DNA from: Spongisporangium articulatum
GTDB taxonomy: Bacteria; Actinomycetota; Actinomycetes; Actinomycetales; Kineosporiaceae
NCBI RefSeq assembly: GCF_044465595.1
Contig: NZ_JBITLV010000006.1
Location: 248,001 to 312,000 of the forward strand
Length of the DNA stretch: 64,000 nucleotides
Direction of reading: 5' to 3'
Below, one piece after another: positions 31,517-40,387 of the stretch. Every line of letters starts with the position of its first letter. Position 1 is the first letter of the stretch. The translations under genes were made by a program, and so were the position numbers. The notes beneath the pieces are model-generated. The model had not been told where the DNA came from. It was given only the letters and a program-made list of their open reading frames with translations, and ran no database searches.

Positions 31517-32618
31517 GCATGAGTTTGGCGGCGATCGCGGCCTGGGCGCCGAGCACCAGGTCGACGTACCACTCGGCGTGGTTGTAGGCCAGCAACGCCT
31601 TGTGGACGCCCGCGGCCGAGCCGCCCTTGGCGCCGGACGCGCAGAGGTACCGGGCCGCGGTGAAGATGGCGTCCTGCGGGTCCCAGGCCGACGTCGTCCC
31701 GTCGCCGTCGCCGTCCACGGCGTAGCTGCGGAAGGTGGCAGGCATGAACTGCATCGGCCCGATCGCCCCGGCCGACGACGGGCCGTTGTTGCGGCCGTGA
31801 CCCGACTCGATCTGGCCGACCCCGGCCAGCAGGGTCCAGGGCATCCCGGCGCAGGTCTTCGCGGCGGCCTTGTAGGCGGTCTCGTACTCGGCCGGGATGC
31901 CGAGGGCGGTGACCGGCCCCGCGGCGGCCAGCCGGGCGGTACGGGCCGCCTGCGCGGCGGCGTCGACGGCGGCCGCGGCCCGGCGGGCGGCCCTGAGGGT
32001 GCGGGCGTGCTTGTCGAGGGCCGCCAGGGTCGCCCGGGCCTGGGCCAGGGCGTTCGCGGCGTCGTCGGTGTGCCCCTGCAGTTCCTGGAACGTCGCGTAC
32101 TGCCGCGCGGCAGCGGCGTCGGCCAGGGTCTGGCGGCTGCGGGCCAGGGCCACGGCGTCGGCCTGCTGCTGCACGGCGGTGCGGTCGTCGGCCAGGACGC
32201 CGGCGGCGATCCGGTCGGCGGTGCCGACCCGCCACATCAGGTCGTCGGGGGAGTTCGCGGCCAGCAGGGAGACGAACAGCCCGGCCGGGCCGCCGTCGGC
32301 GTAGATCGCCCGGATCCTCCGCTGCTGCACGGCCCGCGCGCGCGACGCCTGGGCGGCGGCCTCGGAGCTGTCGACCTCGGCGGCCTCCTGCGCGGTCATC
32401 GCCTGCGTGAGGACGGCGACCTGCTTCGCCTCGACGTCGGCGGCCTGCTGGTACCGGTCGAGCAGCGCGTCGACCTTCGCGGCGGCCTCGCTGGCCCGGT
32501 CCTGCGCCGCCCGCAGCGAGTCGGCGCTCGCGGAGGTGGCCTCCGCGGCCGTGCTCACGATCAGCACGATCACCGCCAGGAGCACACCGATCGCCCGCCG
32601 GTGGTGGTGCCTCGCCAT
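31512..32618 (-). CDS. secreted lytic transglycosylase
   Basis: 368 aa. Signal peptide or anchor (10-31), a long Ala-rich coiled coil (about 33-225) and a C-terminal SLT domain with WTLLAGVGQIESGHGRN (catalytic Glu271), AIGPMQFMPATF and the late LLAYNHAEWYV. It cleaves the glycan chain of peptidoglycan. The coiled coil is similar to those of division-associated hydrolases, which suggests regulated activity. It converges on the stomatin gene. Confidence 0.92.
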   Translation of the reverse strand: MARHHHRRAIGVLLAVIVLIVSTAAEATSASADSLRAAQDRASEAAAKVDALLDRYQQAADVEAKQVAVLTQAMTAQEAAEVDSSEAAAQASRARAVQQRRIRAIYADGGPAGLFVSLLAANSPDDLMWRVGTADRIAAGVLADDRTAVQQQADAVALARSRQTLADAAAARQYATFQELQGHTDDAANALAQARATLAALDKHARTLRAARRAAAAVDAAAQAARTARLAAAGPVTALGIPAEYETAYKAAAKTCAGMPWTLLAGVGQIESGHGRNNGPSSAGAIGPMQFMPATFRSYAVDGDGDGTTSAWDPQDAIFTAARYLCASGAKGGSAAGVHKALLAYNHAEWYVDLVLGAQAAIAAKLMR

Positions 32619-32641
32619 GCACAGACCATCGGCAGCCCGGC

Positions 32642-32662
32642 AGCGGGGCTGAAAGCCCCGCT
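32642..32662. other. 21-base hairpin in a divergent intergenic region
   Basis: AGCGGGGCT-GAA-AGCCCCGCT is perfect with 9-bp arms and lies 24 bases before the transglycosylase start and 36 before the methyltransferase start. It may act in the mRNA leader of the transglycosylase or as an operator. Confidence 0.4.
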
Positions 32663-32697
32663 TCAGTGATCGTGTTCGGCGGCTAGGGTGACGGCTC

Positions 32698-33558
32698 GTG
32701 ACGCAGCAGGCCGGCCCGATCGAGGTGGACGAACCGGACGATCCGCGCCTGGCCGACTACACGGACCTCACCGACGTCGCCCTGCGCACGGCGCGCGAAC
32801 CGGCCGAGGGTCTGTACATGGCCGAGAGCGAGAAGGTCATCCGGCGGGCGCTGGCCGCCGGGCACCGGCCACGCTCGCTGCTGCTGTCGCACCGCTGGCT
32901 GGAGCCGATGGCCGACCTGGTCGACGAGGTCTCGGCGACGGGCGCCCCGGTCTACACGGGACCGGCCGCAGTGGTCGACGCGATCGCCGGTTTCCGCGTG
33001 CACCGCGGCGCCATTGCCGCGATGCACCGTCCGAGTCTGCCCACCGTGCCCGGACTTCTCCAAACCCTGGCCGCCTCGGGCCGCCCGGCGCGTCGCCTCG
33101 TCGTCCTCGAGGACGTCGTCGACCACACCAACGTCGGCGCGATCGTGCGCAGCTGCGCCGGGCTCGGAGCGGACGCCGTCCTGGTCACCCCGCGCTGCGC
33201 CGACCCGCTCTACCGGCGCGCCGTGCGGGTGTCGATGGGCACGGTGTTCCAGGTGCCCTGGACCCGGACCGGCCCCTGGCCGGAGGACGTGAAAACCCTT
33301 CAGGCGGAAGGCTTCACGGTCGCCGCGCTGGCCCTGAAGGACTCGGTCGACCTCGATCAGCTCGCCGCGAACCCGCCGGAGAAGCTGGCCCTGGTGCTCG
33401 GCACGGAGGGCGACGGCCTGGGCGCGGGCACGACGGCGGCCGCCGACGTGTCGGTCAGGATCCCGATGTCCGGGGGCGTCGACTCGCTCAACGTGGCGGC
33501 GGCCGCGGCGGTCGCGATGTGGTCCCTGCGGGTGCCCCCGGTCAGCGGTTCGGCCTGA
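32698..33558 (+). CDS. TrmH/SpoU family RNA 2'-O-methyltransferase
   Basis: 286 aa from GTG 32698. The N-terminal RNA-binding part (LYMAESEKVIRRAL) is followed by the knotted SPOUT domain with LVVLEDVVDHTNVGAIVRS (motif 1), LALVLGTEGDGLGA (motif 2) and IPMSGGVDSLNVAAAAAVAMW (motif 3). It methylates ribose in rRNA or tRNA. TAGGGT (32684-32689) is 8 nt before the GTG. Its last 202 bases overlap the convergent EAL-like gene. Confidence 0.93.
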   Translation: MTQQAGPIEVDEPDDPRLADYTDLTDVALRTAREPAEGLYMAESEKVIRRALAAGHRPRSLLLSHRWLEPMADLVDEVSATGAPVYTGPAAVVDAIAGFRVHRGAIAAMHRPSLPTVPGLLQTLAASGRPARRLVVLEDVVDHTNVGAIVRSCAGLGADAVLVTPRCADPLYRRAVRVSMGTVFQVPWTRTGPWPEDVKTLQAEGFTVAALALKDSVDLDQLAANPPEKLALVLGTEGDGLGAGTTAAADVSVRIPMSGGVDSLNVAAAAAVAMWSLRVPPVSGSA

Positions 33559-34373
33559 CCCAGGACCGCGCAGACATCGCCGGGCGGCGGGACGAACCCG
33601 GGCCGGAACCTCCCGAACAGCCAGCCCGTGCCGTAGCGGACGCCCAGCCCGCGCAGCGCCCAGACCTCCTCCAACGACTCGACGTCCTCGGCCACCAGGT
33701 CGGCCCCCAGCTCACCCGCGAGCTCGGCGGCCGCGCGCACGAGACGCAGGCGGACGTCGTCGGAGTGAACGTCCCGGACCAGCCGCCCCGGCAGCCGGAC
33801 GGCGTTCGGCCGCCACCGCCGCACCTGCACGAGTTCGGTCAGGCCGGCGTCGTGCAGCCGCATCGCGATCAGCGCGCCGCGGGCCCGGACCGTCTCGACG
33901 GCGTCGCACGGCTCGTCCACGACCCCCGGGCGCCCCTCGGGAGCGCCCAGGGTGAGCACGAGCCCGAGCAGGTCGTCCTCGTCGGCGAGCGCCCGGCGGA
34001 CCGGCTCGAAGTGCAGGCTGCCCGACGGCAGGTCCAGCAGCGTGAACCGGTCGCCGGGCATGGTGGCCCGGGCCAGCAGGGTGGCCCGCAGGCAGGCCGC
34101 GCCCAACTCACCCGTCAGCCCGGCCTGGGCGGCGTCGCGGCGCAGGGCGCTGATGTCCTGCCCGCTCCAGCGGGAGGTGCGGACCTCGGCGTGGTAGCCG
34201 GCGCAGTCGCCGCTGAGCAGTTCGACGACGGGCGCGTGCACGCTGCGCATGGGGTCGGGATGGGCGAGCAGGGCCGCGAGCTCCGCCTCGGGATCCGGCG
34301 CGAAGCCCAGATCGGAGAGGTCCGTCGCATCGCGCACCGGCACACCGTATGGAACACCGAGTGATGTTGCCAC
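33357..34373 (-). CDS. degenerate EAL-domain protein
   Basis: 338 aa from GTG 34373. VHAPVVELLSGDCAGYHAEVR matches the start of an EAL domain, but the EAL residues read HAEV, and DAETVRARGALIAM / LVAEDVESLEEVWALRGLGVRYGTGWLFG matches its end. The metal-binding acidic residues are mostly replaced, so c-di-GMP hydrolysis is unlikely and a binding or signalling role is inferred. About 67 C-terminal residues are read from the antisense of the methyltransferase gene. TACCTT lies 5 nt before the start, within a palindrome. Confidence 0.7.
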   Translation of the reverse strand: MATSLGVPYGVPVRDATDLSDLGFAPDPEAELAALLAHPDPMRSVHAPVVELLSGDCAGYHAEVRTSRWSGQDISALRRDAAQAGLTGELGAACLRATLLARATMPGDRFTLLDLPSGSLHFEPVRRALADEDDLLGLVLTLGAPEGRPGVVDEPCDAVETVRARGALIAMRLHDAGLTELVQVRRWRPNAVRLPGRLVRDVHSDDVRLRLVRAAAELAGELGADLVAEDVESLEEVWALRGLGVRYGTGWLFGRFRPGFVPPPGDVCAVLGQAEPLTGGTRRDHIATAAAAATLSESTPPDIGILTDTSAAAVVPAPRPSPSVPSTRASFSGGFAAS

Positions 34374-34387
34374 TACTGAAGGTAGTG
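34371..34387. promoter_or_regulatory. CACTAC-N5-GTAGTG palindrome over the EAL-like gene start
   Basis: Perfect 6-bp arms (34371-34376, 34382-34387) cover the start codon and the TACCTT -10 of the EAL-like gene, 20 bases after the MarR stop. It is a candidate site for the MarR protein encoded just upstream. Confidence 0.5.
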
Positions 34388-34407
34388 ATGCGTGCCGCGT
34401 CCTGCGG

Positions 34408-34938
34408 TCAGGGAGCGGCGAGCGTGACCGGCACGCTCGAGGGGACGACGACGGCCGGCAGTTCGTGCCCCTCGACGAGGCAGGCGGTGCGCAGGCCGTC
34501 GACGATCCGGTCGCAGATCGCCCCGAGTTGCTCCACCTGGGTCTCGTCGAGCTGGTCGAACAGGTGCGCGCGGACGCTCTCCAGGTGGGTCGGGGCGGCG
34601 GCCTCGAGGGCGGCGAAGCCGGCGTCCGTCAGCTCGGCGAACGCACCGCGCCGGTCGGTCTCGCACGAGCGGCGCCGCACCCAGCCGCGTTCCTCCAGGC
34701 GGGAGACGGCGTGCGACAGGCGGCTGCGGGAGGACTCGGAGACGTCGGCCAGGTCGCTCATCCGCAGTGAGCGACCGGGGGCCTCGGACAGCCGGACCAG
34801 GATCTCGTAGTACCCGAGGGGCAGGTCGGCCCCGCGCTGCAACTCCCGCTCCAGGGCCTGGCCGAGCAGCCGGGTCGCCGCCAGGTAGGAACGCCAGACC
34901 AGTTGTTCCTGGTCGTTCAGCCATCGGGGCTCGTTCAT
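34408..34938 (-). CDS. MarR family regulator
   Basis: 176 aa. The winged helix is clear: PLGYYEILVRLSEAPGRSLRMSDLADVSESSRSRLSHAVSRLEERGWVRR pattern (residues about 40-90). It is divergent from the copper monooxygenase gene and upstream of the EAL-like gene, so it may control both. TAGACT (minus 34950-34945) lies 6 nt before the ATG. Confidence 0.93.
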   Translation of the reverse strand: MNEPRWLNDQEQLVWRSYLAATRLLGQALERELQRGADLPLGYYEILVRLSEAPGRSLRMSDLADVSESSRSRLSHAVSRLEERGWVRRRSCETDRRGAFAELTDAGFAALEAAAPTHLESVRAHLFDQLDETQVEQLGAICDRIVDGLRTACLVEGHELPAVVVPSSVPVTLAAP

Positions 34939-35033
34939 GAGCCAAGTCTATGCAGGTGCTGTGCGGGACGGGAGAACTCTTTGTGACCGCCGTCACCAGC
35001 CACGAGGTGACCTCCGGCCGTACGGTTCGGCCC

Positions 35034-36254
35034 ATGACGTCTGACAACGGGCGCCGGCGCCCGTTCCTCCCGCCGCTGGCGGCCCTCGTACTGGTGCTCG
35101 CCGCGGCCACGGCCTGCGGCGGCGGGGGAGACAAGGGGACGTCGTCCCCGCGGCCGGCGGAGACGGCGGTCGTGGGGCACGCCGGGCATTCCGCCACGGT
35201 CGCCACGCCCAAGCCGATCGCGCTGCGCGCGGGGGAGCGGTTCCAGACCCTGGGCATGGCCCGGCCGTACAAGCCGGTCGCGCCCACCGCCGGTGGCACG
35301 GACGACTACCGGTGCTTCCTGGTCGACCCCAAGATCACCAAGCCGACCTTCCTGACCGGGTTCCAGTTCCTGCCCCAGAACCCCGACCTGGTCCACCACG
35401 CGATCTTCTACGCGATCTCCCGGACGGAGGCCGCCGAGGGGAAGACGCTCGATGCGAACACCCCCGGCGACGGCTGGACCTGCTTCACCGGGACCGGGAT
35501 CGGCGACGCGAAGCAGGCCATCGTCTCCGCGCCCTGGATCGCGGCGTGGGCGCCCGGTGGAGGCGAGACCCTGTCCAACCCCGGCACCGGCAAGCTGCTG
35601 CGACCCGGCGAGCAGATCGTGATGCAGGTGCACTACAACCTGCTGGCCACCGGCGGGAAGTCCGTCGCCACCGACCAGTCGGCGATCAAGCTGCGGCTCA
35701 CCAAGCGCGGCGGCCTCGAGCCGGTGCACACCACGCTCCTGGTCGCGCCGCCCGAGATCCCCTGCCCGGCCGGTGAGACCGGCCGGTTGTGCGACCGCGC
35801 CCTGTCCCTGTGGGACATCCAACGGCGGTTCGGCGAGGCGGCCGGCGCGCAGGTGGGCGGGTTGAACCTGCTCTGCAACGACAACCGGGAGCCGGTGCCG
35901 AGCAACAAGACCCACTGCGACCGGAAGGTCGGCGAGCAGATGGTCGTCCAGGGGGTCGCCGGGCACATGCACCTGCTGGGCCGGTCCATCAGCGTCACGC
36001 AGAACCCCGGGACGGCGGGCGCCCGGAAGCTGTTGAACGTGCCGAACTACAACTTCGACGACCAGGGTGCCCGGATGCTCGACAAGCCGGTCACCGTGGC
36101 GGCCGGCGACACCCTGCGGGTCAGCTGCCGCTACGACGCCACGCTGCGCAGCAAGCTGCCCGCCCTGCAGACGCTCAAGCCCCGCTACGTCCTGTGGGGC
36201 GAGGGGACGTCCGACGAGATGTGCCTCGGCGTGGTGATCTGGACGAAGTCCTGA
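35034..36254 (+). CDS. copper type II ascorbate-dependent monooxygenase-like lipoprotein
   Basis: 406 aa from ATG 35034. A lipobox (LAAATAC, Cys28) anchors the protein outside the membrane. The pattern of the PHM/DBM copper enzymes is present: HH at 121-122, QVHYN with His200, GHMHLLG with His311 and His313, and DEMC with Met396, the ligands of the two copper sites; several paired cysteines (94/150, 244/253, 281/295) suggest disulfides. Substrate unknown; these enzymes hydroxylate C-H bonds with oxygen. TACGGT (35021-35026) is 7 nt before the ATG; MarR gene divergent. Confidence 0.85.
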   Translation: MTSDNGRRRPFLPPLAALVLVLAAATACGGGGDKGTSSPRPAETAVVGHAGHSATVATPKPIALRAGERFQTLGMARPYKPVAPTAGGTDDYRCFLVDPKITKPTFLTGFQFLPQNPDLVHHAIFYAISRTEAAEGKTLDANTPGDGWTCFTGTGIGDAKQAIVSAPWIAAWAPGGGETLSNPGTGKLLRPGEQIVMQVHYNLLATGGKSVATDQSAIKLRLTKRGGLEPVHTTLLVAPPEIPCPAGETGRLCDRALSLWDIQRRFGEAAGAQVGGLNLLCNDNREPVPSNKTHCDRKVGEQMVVQGVAGHMHLLGRSISVTQNPGTAGARKLLNVPNYNFDDQGARMLDKPVTVAAGDTLRVSCRYDATLRSKLPALQTLKPRYVLWGEGTSDEMCLGVVIWTKS

Positions 36255-36258
36255 CCCG

Positions 36259-37092
36259 TCAGGGCAGGAAGTACGTCGGGTTCGGCAGCTTCACGGTGTG
36301 GTCGGCGTAGCCGCCCTTGAGGTCGCTGTACTGGTCGCCGAGGTTCACGACGATGTCGTAGCCCAGCGACTCGATGTGGGCCCGGGTCGCGGACTTGTAG
36401 TGCAGCGTCGTGCACGACCCGTTCGGGTCAGCGGCGCAGGCCGTCTTCAGGTAGTCCGGGTAGTCGGCGACGGCCGGCTTGGTGAACAGGCCGTCCTCGC
36501 CGTCCTTCAGCGTCGTCGGGGCGGGGTACCCGGCGTCGACGCCCACCCCGTCGGTCGTGAGGTTCCCGAGGGTGGCCGGCTCCTGGGCAGCCCCGCGACC
36601 GGTGAGGAAGATGATCGCGAAACCTTTGGCCTGGGCCTTCTTCACCAGGTCGACCATGCCGGGCACGGCCGGGAACTTCTGGTCGGTGACGAACTGCCCG
36701 TTGGTCGTCGGGTTGTAGGCGAAGTTGCTGGCGATCTCGTAGTTGTAGGTGTTGAGCGTCGTGTCGTCGACGTCCAGCAGGATCGCCTTCTGCTTCGTGC
36801 CCTTGTAGGGCTTGTCCAGCAGCCGCTGCGCCGCCTTCGCCGTGCCCGCCGCCTCCCGGGCGTAGTTGCTGTCGGGGGCGAAGGTGCCGGTGCTCAGCGG
36901 GTCGCCGTAGTAGTTCTTGATCTGCTGGCGCAGGACATCGATGTTGGTGATCTGGTCGGCGCGGTGCGGCGTGAACGTCTGGATCGCCGGGCCGGTCGCG
37001 CCCCACGCGACCCCTCCCGCCACCAGCAGGGCGGCGCCCAGGCCGACACCGGCGGCGCGGACGGACCGGAGCTTCCAGGTCTGACGGTTCAC
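36259..37092 (-). CDS. secreted HAD acid phosphatase (class B/C type)
   Basis: 277 aa from GTG 37092, because GGAGGTGG lies just upstream; a GTG at 37101 overlaps that site. Signal peptide (11-35), then the HAD core with DVDDTTLNTYNY at 107-118, FLTGRGAAQEP near 164 and VVNLGDQYSDLKGG near the end. It probably removes phosphate from organic esters outside the cell. It converges on the monooxygenase gene with 4 bp between stops. Confidence 0.9.
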   Translation of the reverse strand: MNRQTWKLRSVRAAGVGLGAALLVAGGVAWGATGPAIQTFTPHRADQITNIDVLRQQIKNYYGDPLSTGTFAPDSNYAREAAGTAKAAQRLLDKPYKGTKQKAILLDVDDTTLNTYNYEIASNFAYNPTTNGQFVTDQKFPAVPGMVDLVKKAQAKGFAIIFLTGRGAAQEPATLGNLTTDGVGVDAGYPAPTTLKDGEDGLFTKPAVADYPDYLKTACAADPNGSCTTLHYKSATRAHIESLGYDIVVNLGDQYSDLKGGYADHTVKLPNPTYFLP

Positions 37093-37187
37093 GGGGACCA
37101 CCTCCAGGAACGGGATCGGCGAGCTGCCGAGGCCGAACCTAGAGCCGAACCGGACGAACCGCCTTCCGGAGCTACGGCCGGTGGACG

Positions 37188-38132
37188 CTAGGGCTGGTCG
37201 AAGAGGGCGCTGACCGACTCGCCGTTGTGGATCCGGCGGATCGCCTCGGCCATCGCGGGTGCGATCGACAGCACCGTCAGCTTCGGCACGAACTTCTCCT
37301 TGCCGATCGGCACGGTGTTCGTGCAGACGATCTCGAGGACGTCGTCCTGCGCCTGCAGCTTGTCCAGCGCCCCCGACGAGAACAGGCCGTGGGTGGTCGC
37401 CACCCGGATGCTCTTCGCGCCCCGCTCGCGCAGCCGGTCGAGCAGCTCCAGGACGGTCGAGCCCTTGGCGATCTCGTCGTCCAGGACGATCACGTCCTTG
37501 CCGCCGACGTCACCGATGATCGAGCTGATCGAGACCCGGTCGTCGGTGAACCGCTGCTTGGCGCCCGCGGCCACGTCCGTACCCAGCATCCGGGCGAACG
37601 AGGCGGAGGCCTTCGCGTTGCCCAGGTCGGGTGAGACCACGACGGTGTTGGACAGGTCGTAGCCGGTGAAGTGGGCGGCCAGCTCGCGCAGGGCGTGCAG
37701 GTGGTCGACCGGGACCGAGAAGAAGCCGTGCACCTGCGGCGAGTGCAGGGTCATGGTCAGCACCCGGTTGGCCCCGGCGGTGGCCAGCAGGTCGGCGACC
37801 AGGCGGGCGCCGATCGAGATGCGCGGCGCGTCCTTCTTGTCCGAGCGGGCGTAGGCGTAGTGCGGCATCACCACGGTGATGCGAGCCGCCGAGGCGCCCC
37901 GGGCGGCGTCCAGCAGGAGCAGCAGCTCCACCAGGTGCTCCTGCACCGGCGGGACCAGCGGCTGGATCAGGTAGACGTCCCGTTCGCGGCAGTTGGCCTG
38001 CAGCTGGACCTCGAGGCAGTCGTTCGCGAAGCGCGCGACCCGGGAGGGCAGCAACGGGACCGACAGGTAGGAGCAGATCTCCTCGGCCAGTTCGGTGTGG
38101 GCGCCGCCACTGAAGACCGCGATGTCGCGCAA
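37188..38132 (-). CDS. prs: ribose-phosphate pyrophosphokinase
   Basis: 314 aa from TTG 38132, chosen because AGGAGA (minus strand, 38144-38139) is 6 nt upstream and the length fits the family; the open frame extends 92 codons further without a ribosome site. DIAVFSGGAHTELAEEI, NDCLEVQLQANCRERDVYLIQP, MPHYAYARSDKKDAPR, VSPDLGNA, and the PRPP loop VIVLDDEIAKGSTV are all present. It makes PRPP for nucleotide, histidine and tryptophan synthesis. Confidence 0.95.
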   Translation of the reverse strand: MRDIAVFSGGAHTELAEEICSYLSVPLLPSRVARFANDCLEVQLQANCRERDVYLIQPLVPPVQEHLVELLLLLDAARGASAARITVVMPHYAYARSDKKDAPRISIGARLVADLLATAGANRVLTMTLHSPQVHGFFSVPVDHLHALRELAAHFTGYDLSNTVVVSPDLGNAKASASFARMLGTDVAAGAKQRFTDDRVSISSIIGDVGGKDVIVLDDEIAKGSTVLELLDRLRERGAKSIRVATTHGLFSSGALDKLQAQDDVLEIVCTNTVPIGKEKFVPKLTVLSIAPAMAEAIRRIHNGESVSALFDQP

Positions 38133-38274
38133 CTCAACTCTCCTGCTGGTGTTTAGGCCTGCCGGGGTAGGGGCCGCGCGGGGATGCCGTCGCACCGGCG
38201 AGCATAGCTGCGCCGGGACGTCGGGTGACCCACCCCCTTGTGCGCATCGACACCCTCCCAGCAAGCTGCCGCCC

Positions 38275-40335
38275 GTGACGGATACGCCGGCGTACCACCA
38301 CCTGGGTGAACCTCTGCAGCTCGGCCCGCTGAGACTGCGCAACCGGCTGGTGATGGGTTCGATGCACACCGGGCTCGAGAACCGGGCCCGCGACGTGGGC
38401 AAGCTCACCGCCTACTTCGCCGAACGGGCGCGGGGCGGGGTCGGGCTGATCGTCACCGGCGGCTACGCCCCGAACACCGAGGGTTGGCTGTCGCCGTTCG
38501 CCTCGACCATGAGCTCGTCGTCGACCGCGCGCCGGCACCGCCCGCTGACGGCCGCCGTGCGCGGCGAGGGGGCGGCGATCGCCCTGCAGCTGCTGCACGC
38601 CGGCCGCTACGGCTACCACCCGTTCGTGGTCTCGGCGAGCTCCGGGAAGTCGCCGATCTCGATGTTCAGGGCCCGCGGGCTGAGCGGCCGGGGGGTCCGG
38701 CGCACGATCGACGCCTTCGTGCGGTCCGCCGCCCTGGCCCGCGAGGCCGGCTACGACGGTGTCGAGATCATGGGTTCCGAGGGCTACCTGATCAACCAGT
38801 TCCTGGCCGAGCGCACCAACCGGCGCACCGACGCCTGGGGCGGGGACGCCGCGCGCCGCCGGGCCTTCGCCGTCGAGATCGTCCGGCGCACCCGCGCGGA
38901 ACTCGGCCCGGACTTCCTGGTCATGTACCGGATGTCGGTGCTCGACCTGGTCGAGCGGGGCCAGACCTGGGCCGAGACGGCGGATCTCGCGCGGGAGATC
39001 GAGGCCGCGGGCGCCTCGGTGATCACCACCGGCATCGGGTGGCACGAGGCCCGGGTGCCGACCATCGTGTCGTCCGTGCCGCGGGCCGCGTTCGCCTGGG
39101 CGACCCGGCGGCTGAAGGACGTCGTGACGATCCCGGTGGCCGCCTCGAACCGGATCAACGACCCCGAGGTCGCCGAGCACGTCCTGGCCACCGGGGGCGC
39201 CGACCTGATCCAGATGTCCCGGCCGTTCCTCGCCGACCCGGCCTGGGCTGCGAAGGCCCTGGCCGGCCGGCCGGAGTCGATCAACACGTGCATCGCCTGC
39301 AACCAGGCCTGCCTCGACCACATCTTCGTCAACCGGCGGGCCACCTGCCTGGTCAACCCGCGCGCCTGCTTCGAGACGGAACTCGTTCTGGCCCCGACGG
39401 TCTCGCGCAAGAAGGTGGCCGTCGTGGGGGCCGGGCCGGCCGGGTTGGCCTGCGCCGTGGCGACCGCCGAGCGGGGGCACGAGGTGCACCTGTTCGAGGC
39501 CTCCGACGCCCTCGGCGGCCAGTTCGACCTGGCCCGGCGCATCCCCGGCAAGGAGGAGTTCGCCGAGACGCTGCGCTACTACCGGTACGAGCTCGACCGG
39601 CTCGGCGCCGTCCTGCATCTGGGCACCACCGCCACCGCCGAGAGCCTGCTGGCGCAGCGGTTCGACCACATCGTCGTGGCCACCGGCGTGACGCCGCGGG
39701 TCCCGGCGATCGCGGGCATCGAGCACCCGAAGGTGCTGCGCTACGACGAGGCGCTGCGCAACCCGCCGCCCGGCCGCCGGGTCGCCGTCGTCGGCGCGGG
39801 CGGCATCGGCGTCGACGTCGCGGAGTTCCTGACCCACACCGGCCCGGTGCCCGTACCGGTCGGCGCGTGGCAGGCCGAGTGGGGCGTGGACGACGACCCG
39901 CTCTCCGCGGGCGGCCTCACCACCCGGACGCCGGAGGTCGCGGCCCGCGAGGTGTACCTGTTGCAGCGCTCGCCCGGCCGGATCGGCGCGAAGCTGGGCA
40001 AGACGTCGGGCTGGGTGCACCGCGCGGCGCTGAAACAGCGCGGGGTGGTGGAACTGTCGGGCGTCACGTACGAGCGCATCGACGACGACGGGCTGCACGT
40101 GCGGGTGGGGGAGGAGGCCCGGGTGCTCGACGTCGACCACGTCGTGATCTGCGCGGGGCAGGAAGCCCGGCGGACCCTCTTCGACGAGCTGGACGAGATC
40201 GGCTACGACATCGCTCACGGCCAACGCCCGGGCCAGTCCTTCGGCCTGGACCTGATCGGGGGCGCCCGCCGGGCGGCCGAACTGGACGCCAAGCGGGCCA
40301 TCGCCCACGGCACCCGGGTCGCCTCCCGGATCTGA
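38275..40335 (+). CDS. fadH: 2,4-dienoyl-CoA reductase-like FMN/FeS/FAD oxidoreductase
   Basis: 686 aa from GTG 38275. An Old-Yellow-Enzyme TIM barrel (to about 330) is followed by the Fe-S cluster C339-IA-C342-NQA-C346 ... C358, then GAGPAGLACAVATAERGHEVHLFEA (FAD) and VAVVGAGGIGVDVAEFL (NAD(P)H). This matches FadH-type enzymes, which remove the double bond at even positions in unsaturated acyl-CoA; trimethylamine dehydrogenase-like substrates are an alternative. It is alone and divergent from prs. Confidence 0.9.
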   Translation: MTDTPAYHHLGEPLQLGPLRLRNRLVMGSMHTGLENRARDVGKLTAYFAERARGGVGLIVTGGYAPNTEGWLSPFASTMSSSSTARRHRPLTAAVRGEGAAIALQLLHAGRYGYHPFVVSASSGKSPISMFRARGLSGRGVRRTIDAFVRSAALAREAGYDGVEIMGSEGYLINQFLAERTNRRTDAWGGDAARRRAFAVEIVRRTRAELGPDFLVMYRMSVLDLVERGQTWAETADLAREIEAAGASVITTGIGWHEARVPTIVSSVPRAAFAWATRRLKDVVTIPVAASNRINDPEVAEHVLATGGADLIQMSRPFLADPAWAAKALAGRPESINTCIACNQACLDHIFVNRRATCLVNPRACFETELVLAPTVSRKKVAVVGAGPAGLACAVATAERGHEVHLFEASDALGGQFDLARRIPGKEEFAETLRYYRYELDRLGAVLHLGTTATAESLLAQRFDHIVVATGVTPRVPAIAGIEHPKVLRYDEALRNPPPGRRVAVVGAGGIGVDVAEFLTHTGPVPVPVGAWQAEWGVDDDPLSAGGLTTRTPEVAAREVYLLQRSPGRIGAKLGKTSGWVHRAALKQRGVVELSGVTYERIDDDGLHVRVGEEARVLDVDHVVICAGQEARRTLFDELDEIGYDIAHGQRPGQSFGLDLIGGARRAAELDAKRAIAHGTRVASRI

Positions 40336-40387
40336 ACGGCGGCCCGGGCCCGTCAAGCCACCTGGGCCGGGCGCCGATCCACTGGTC

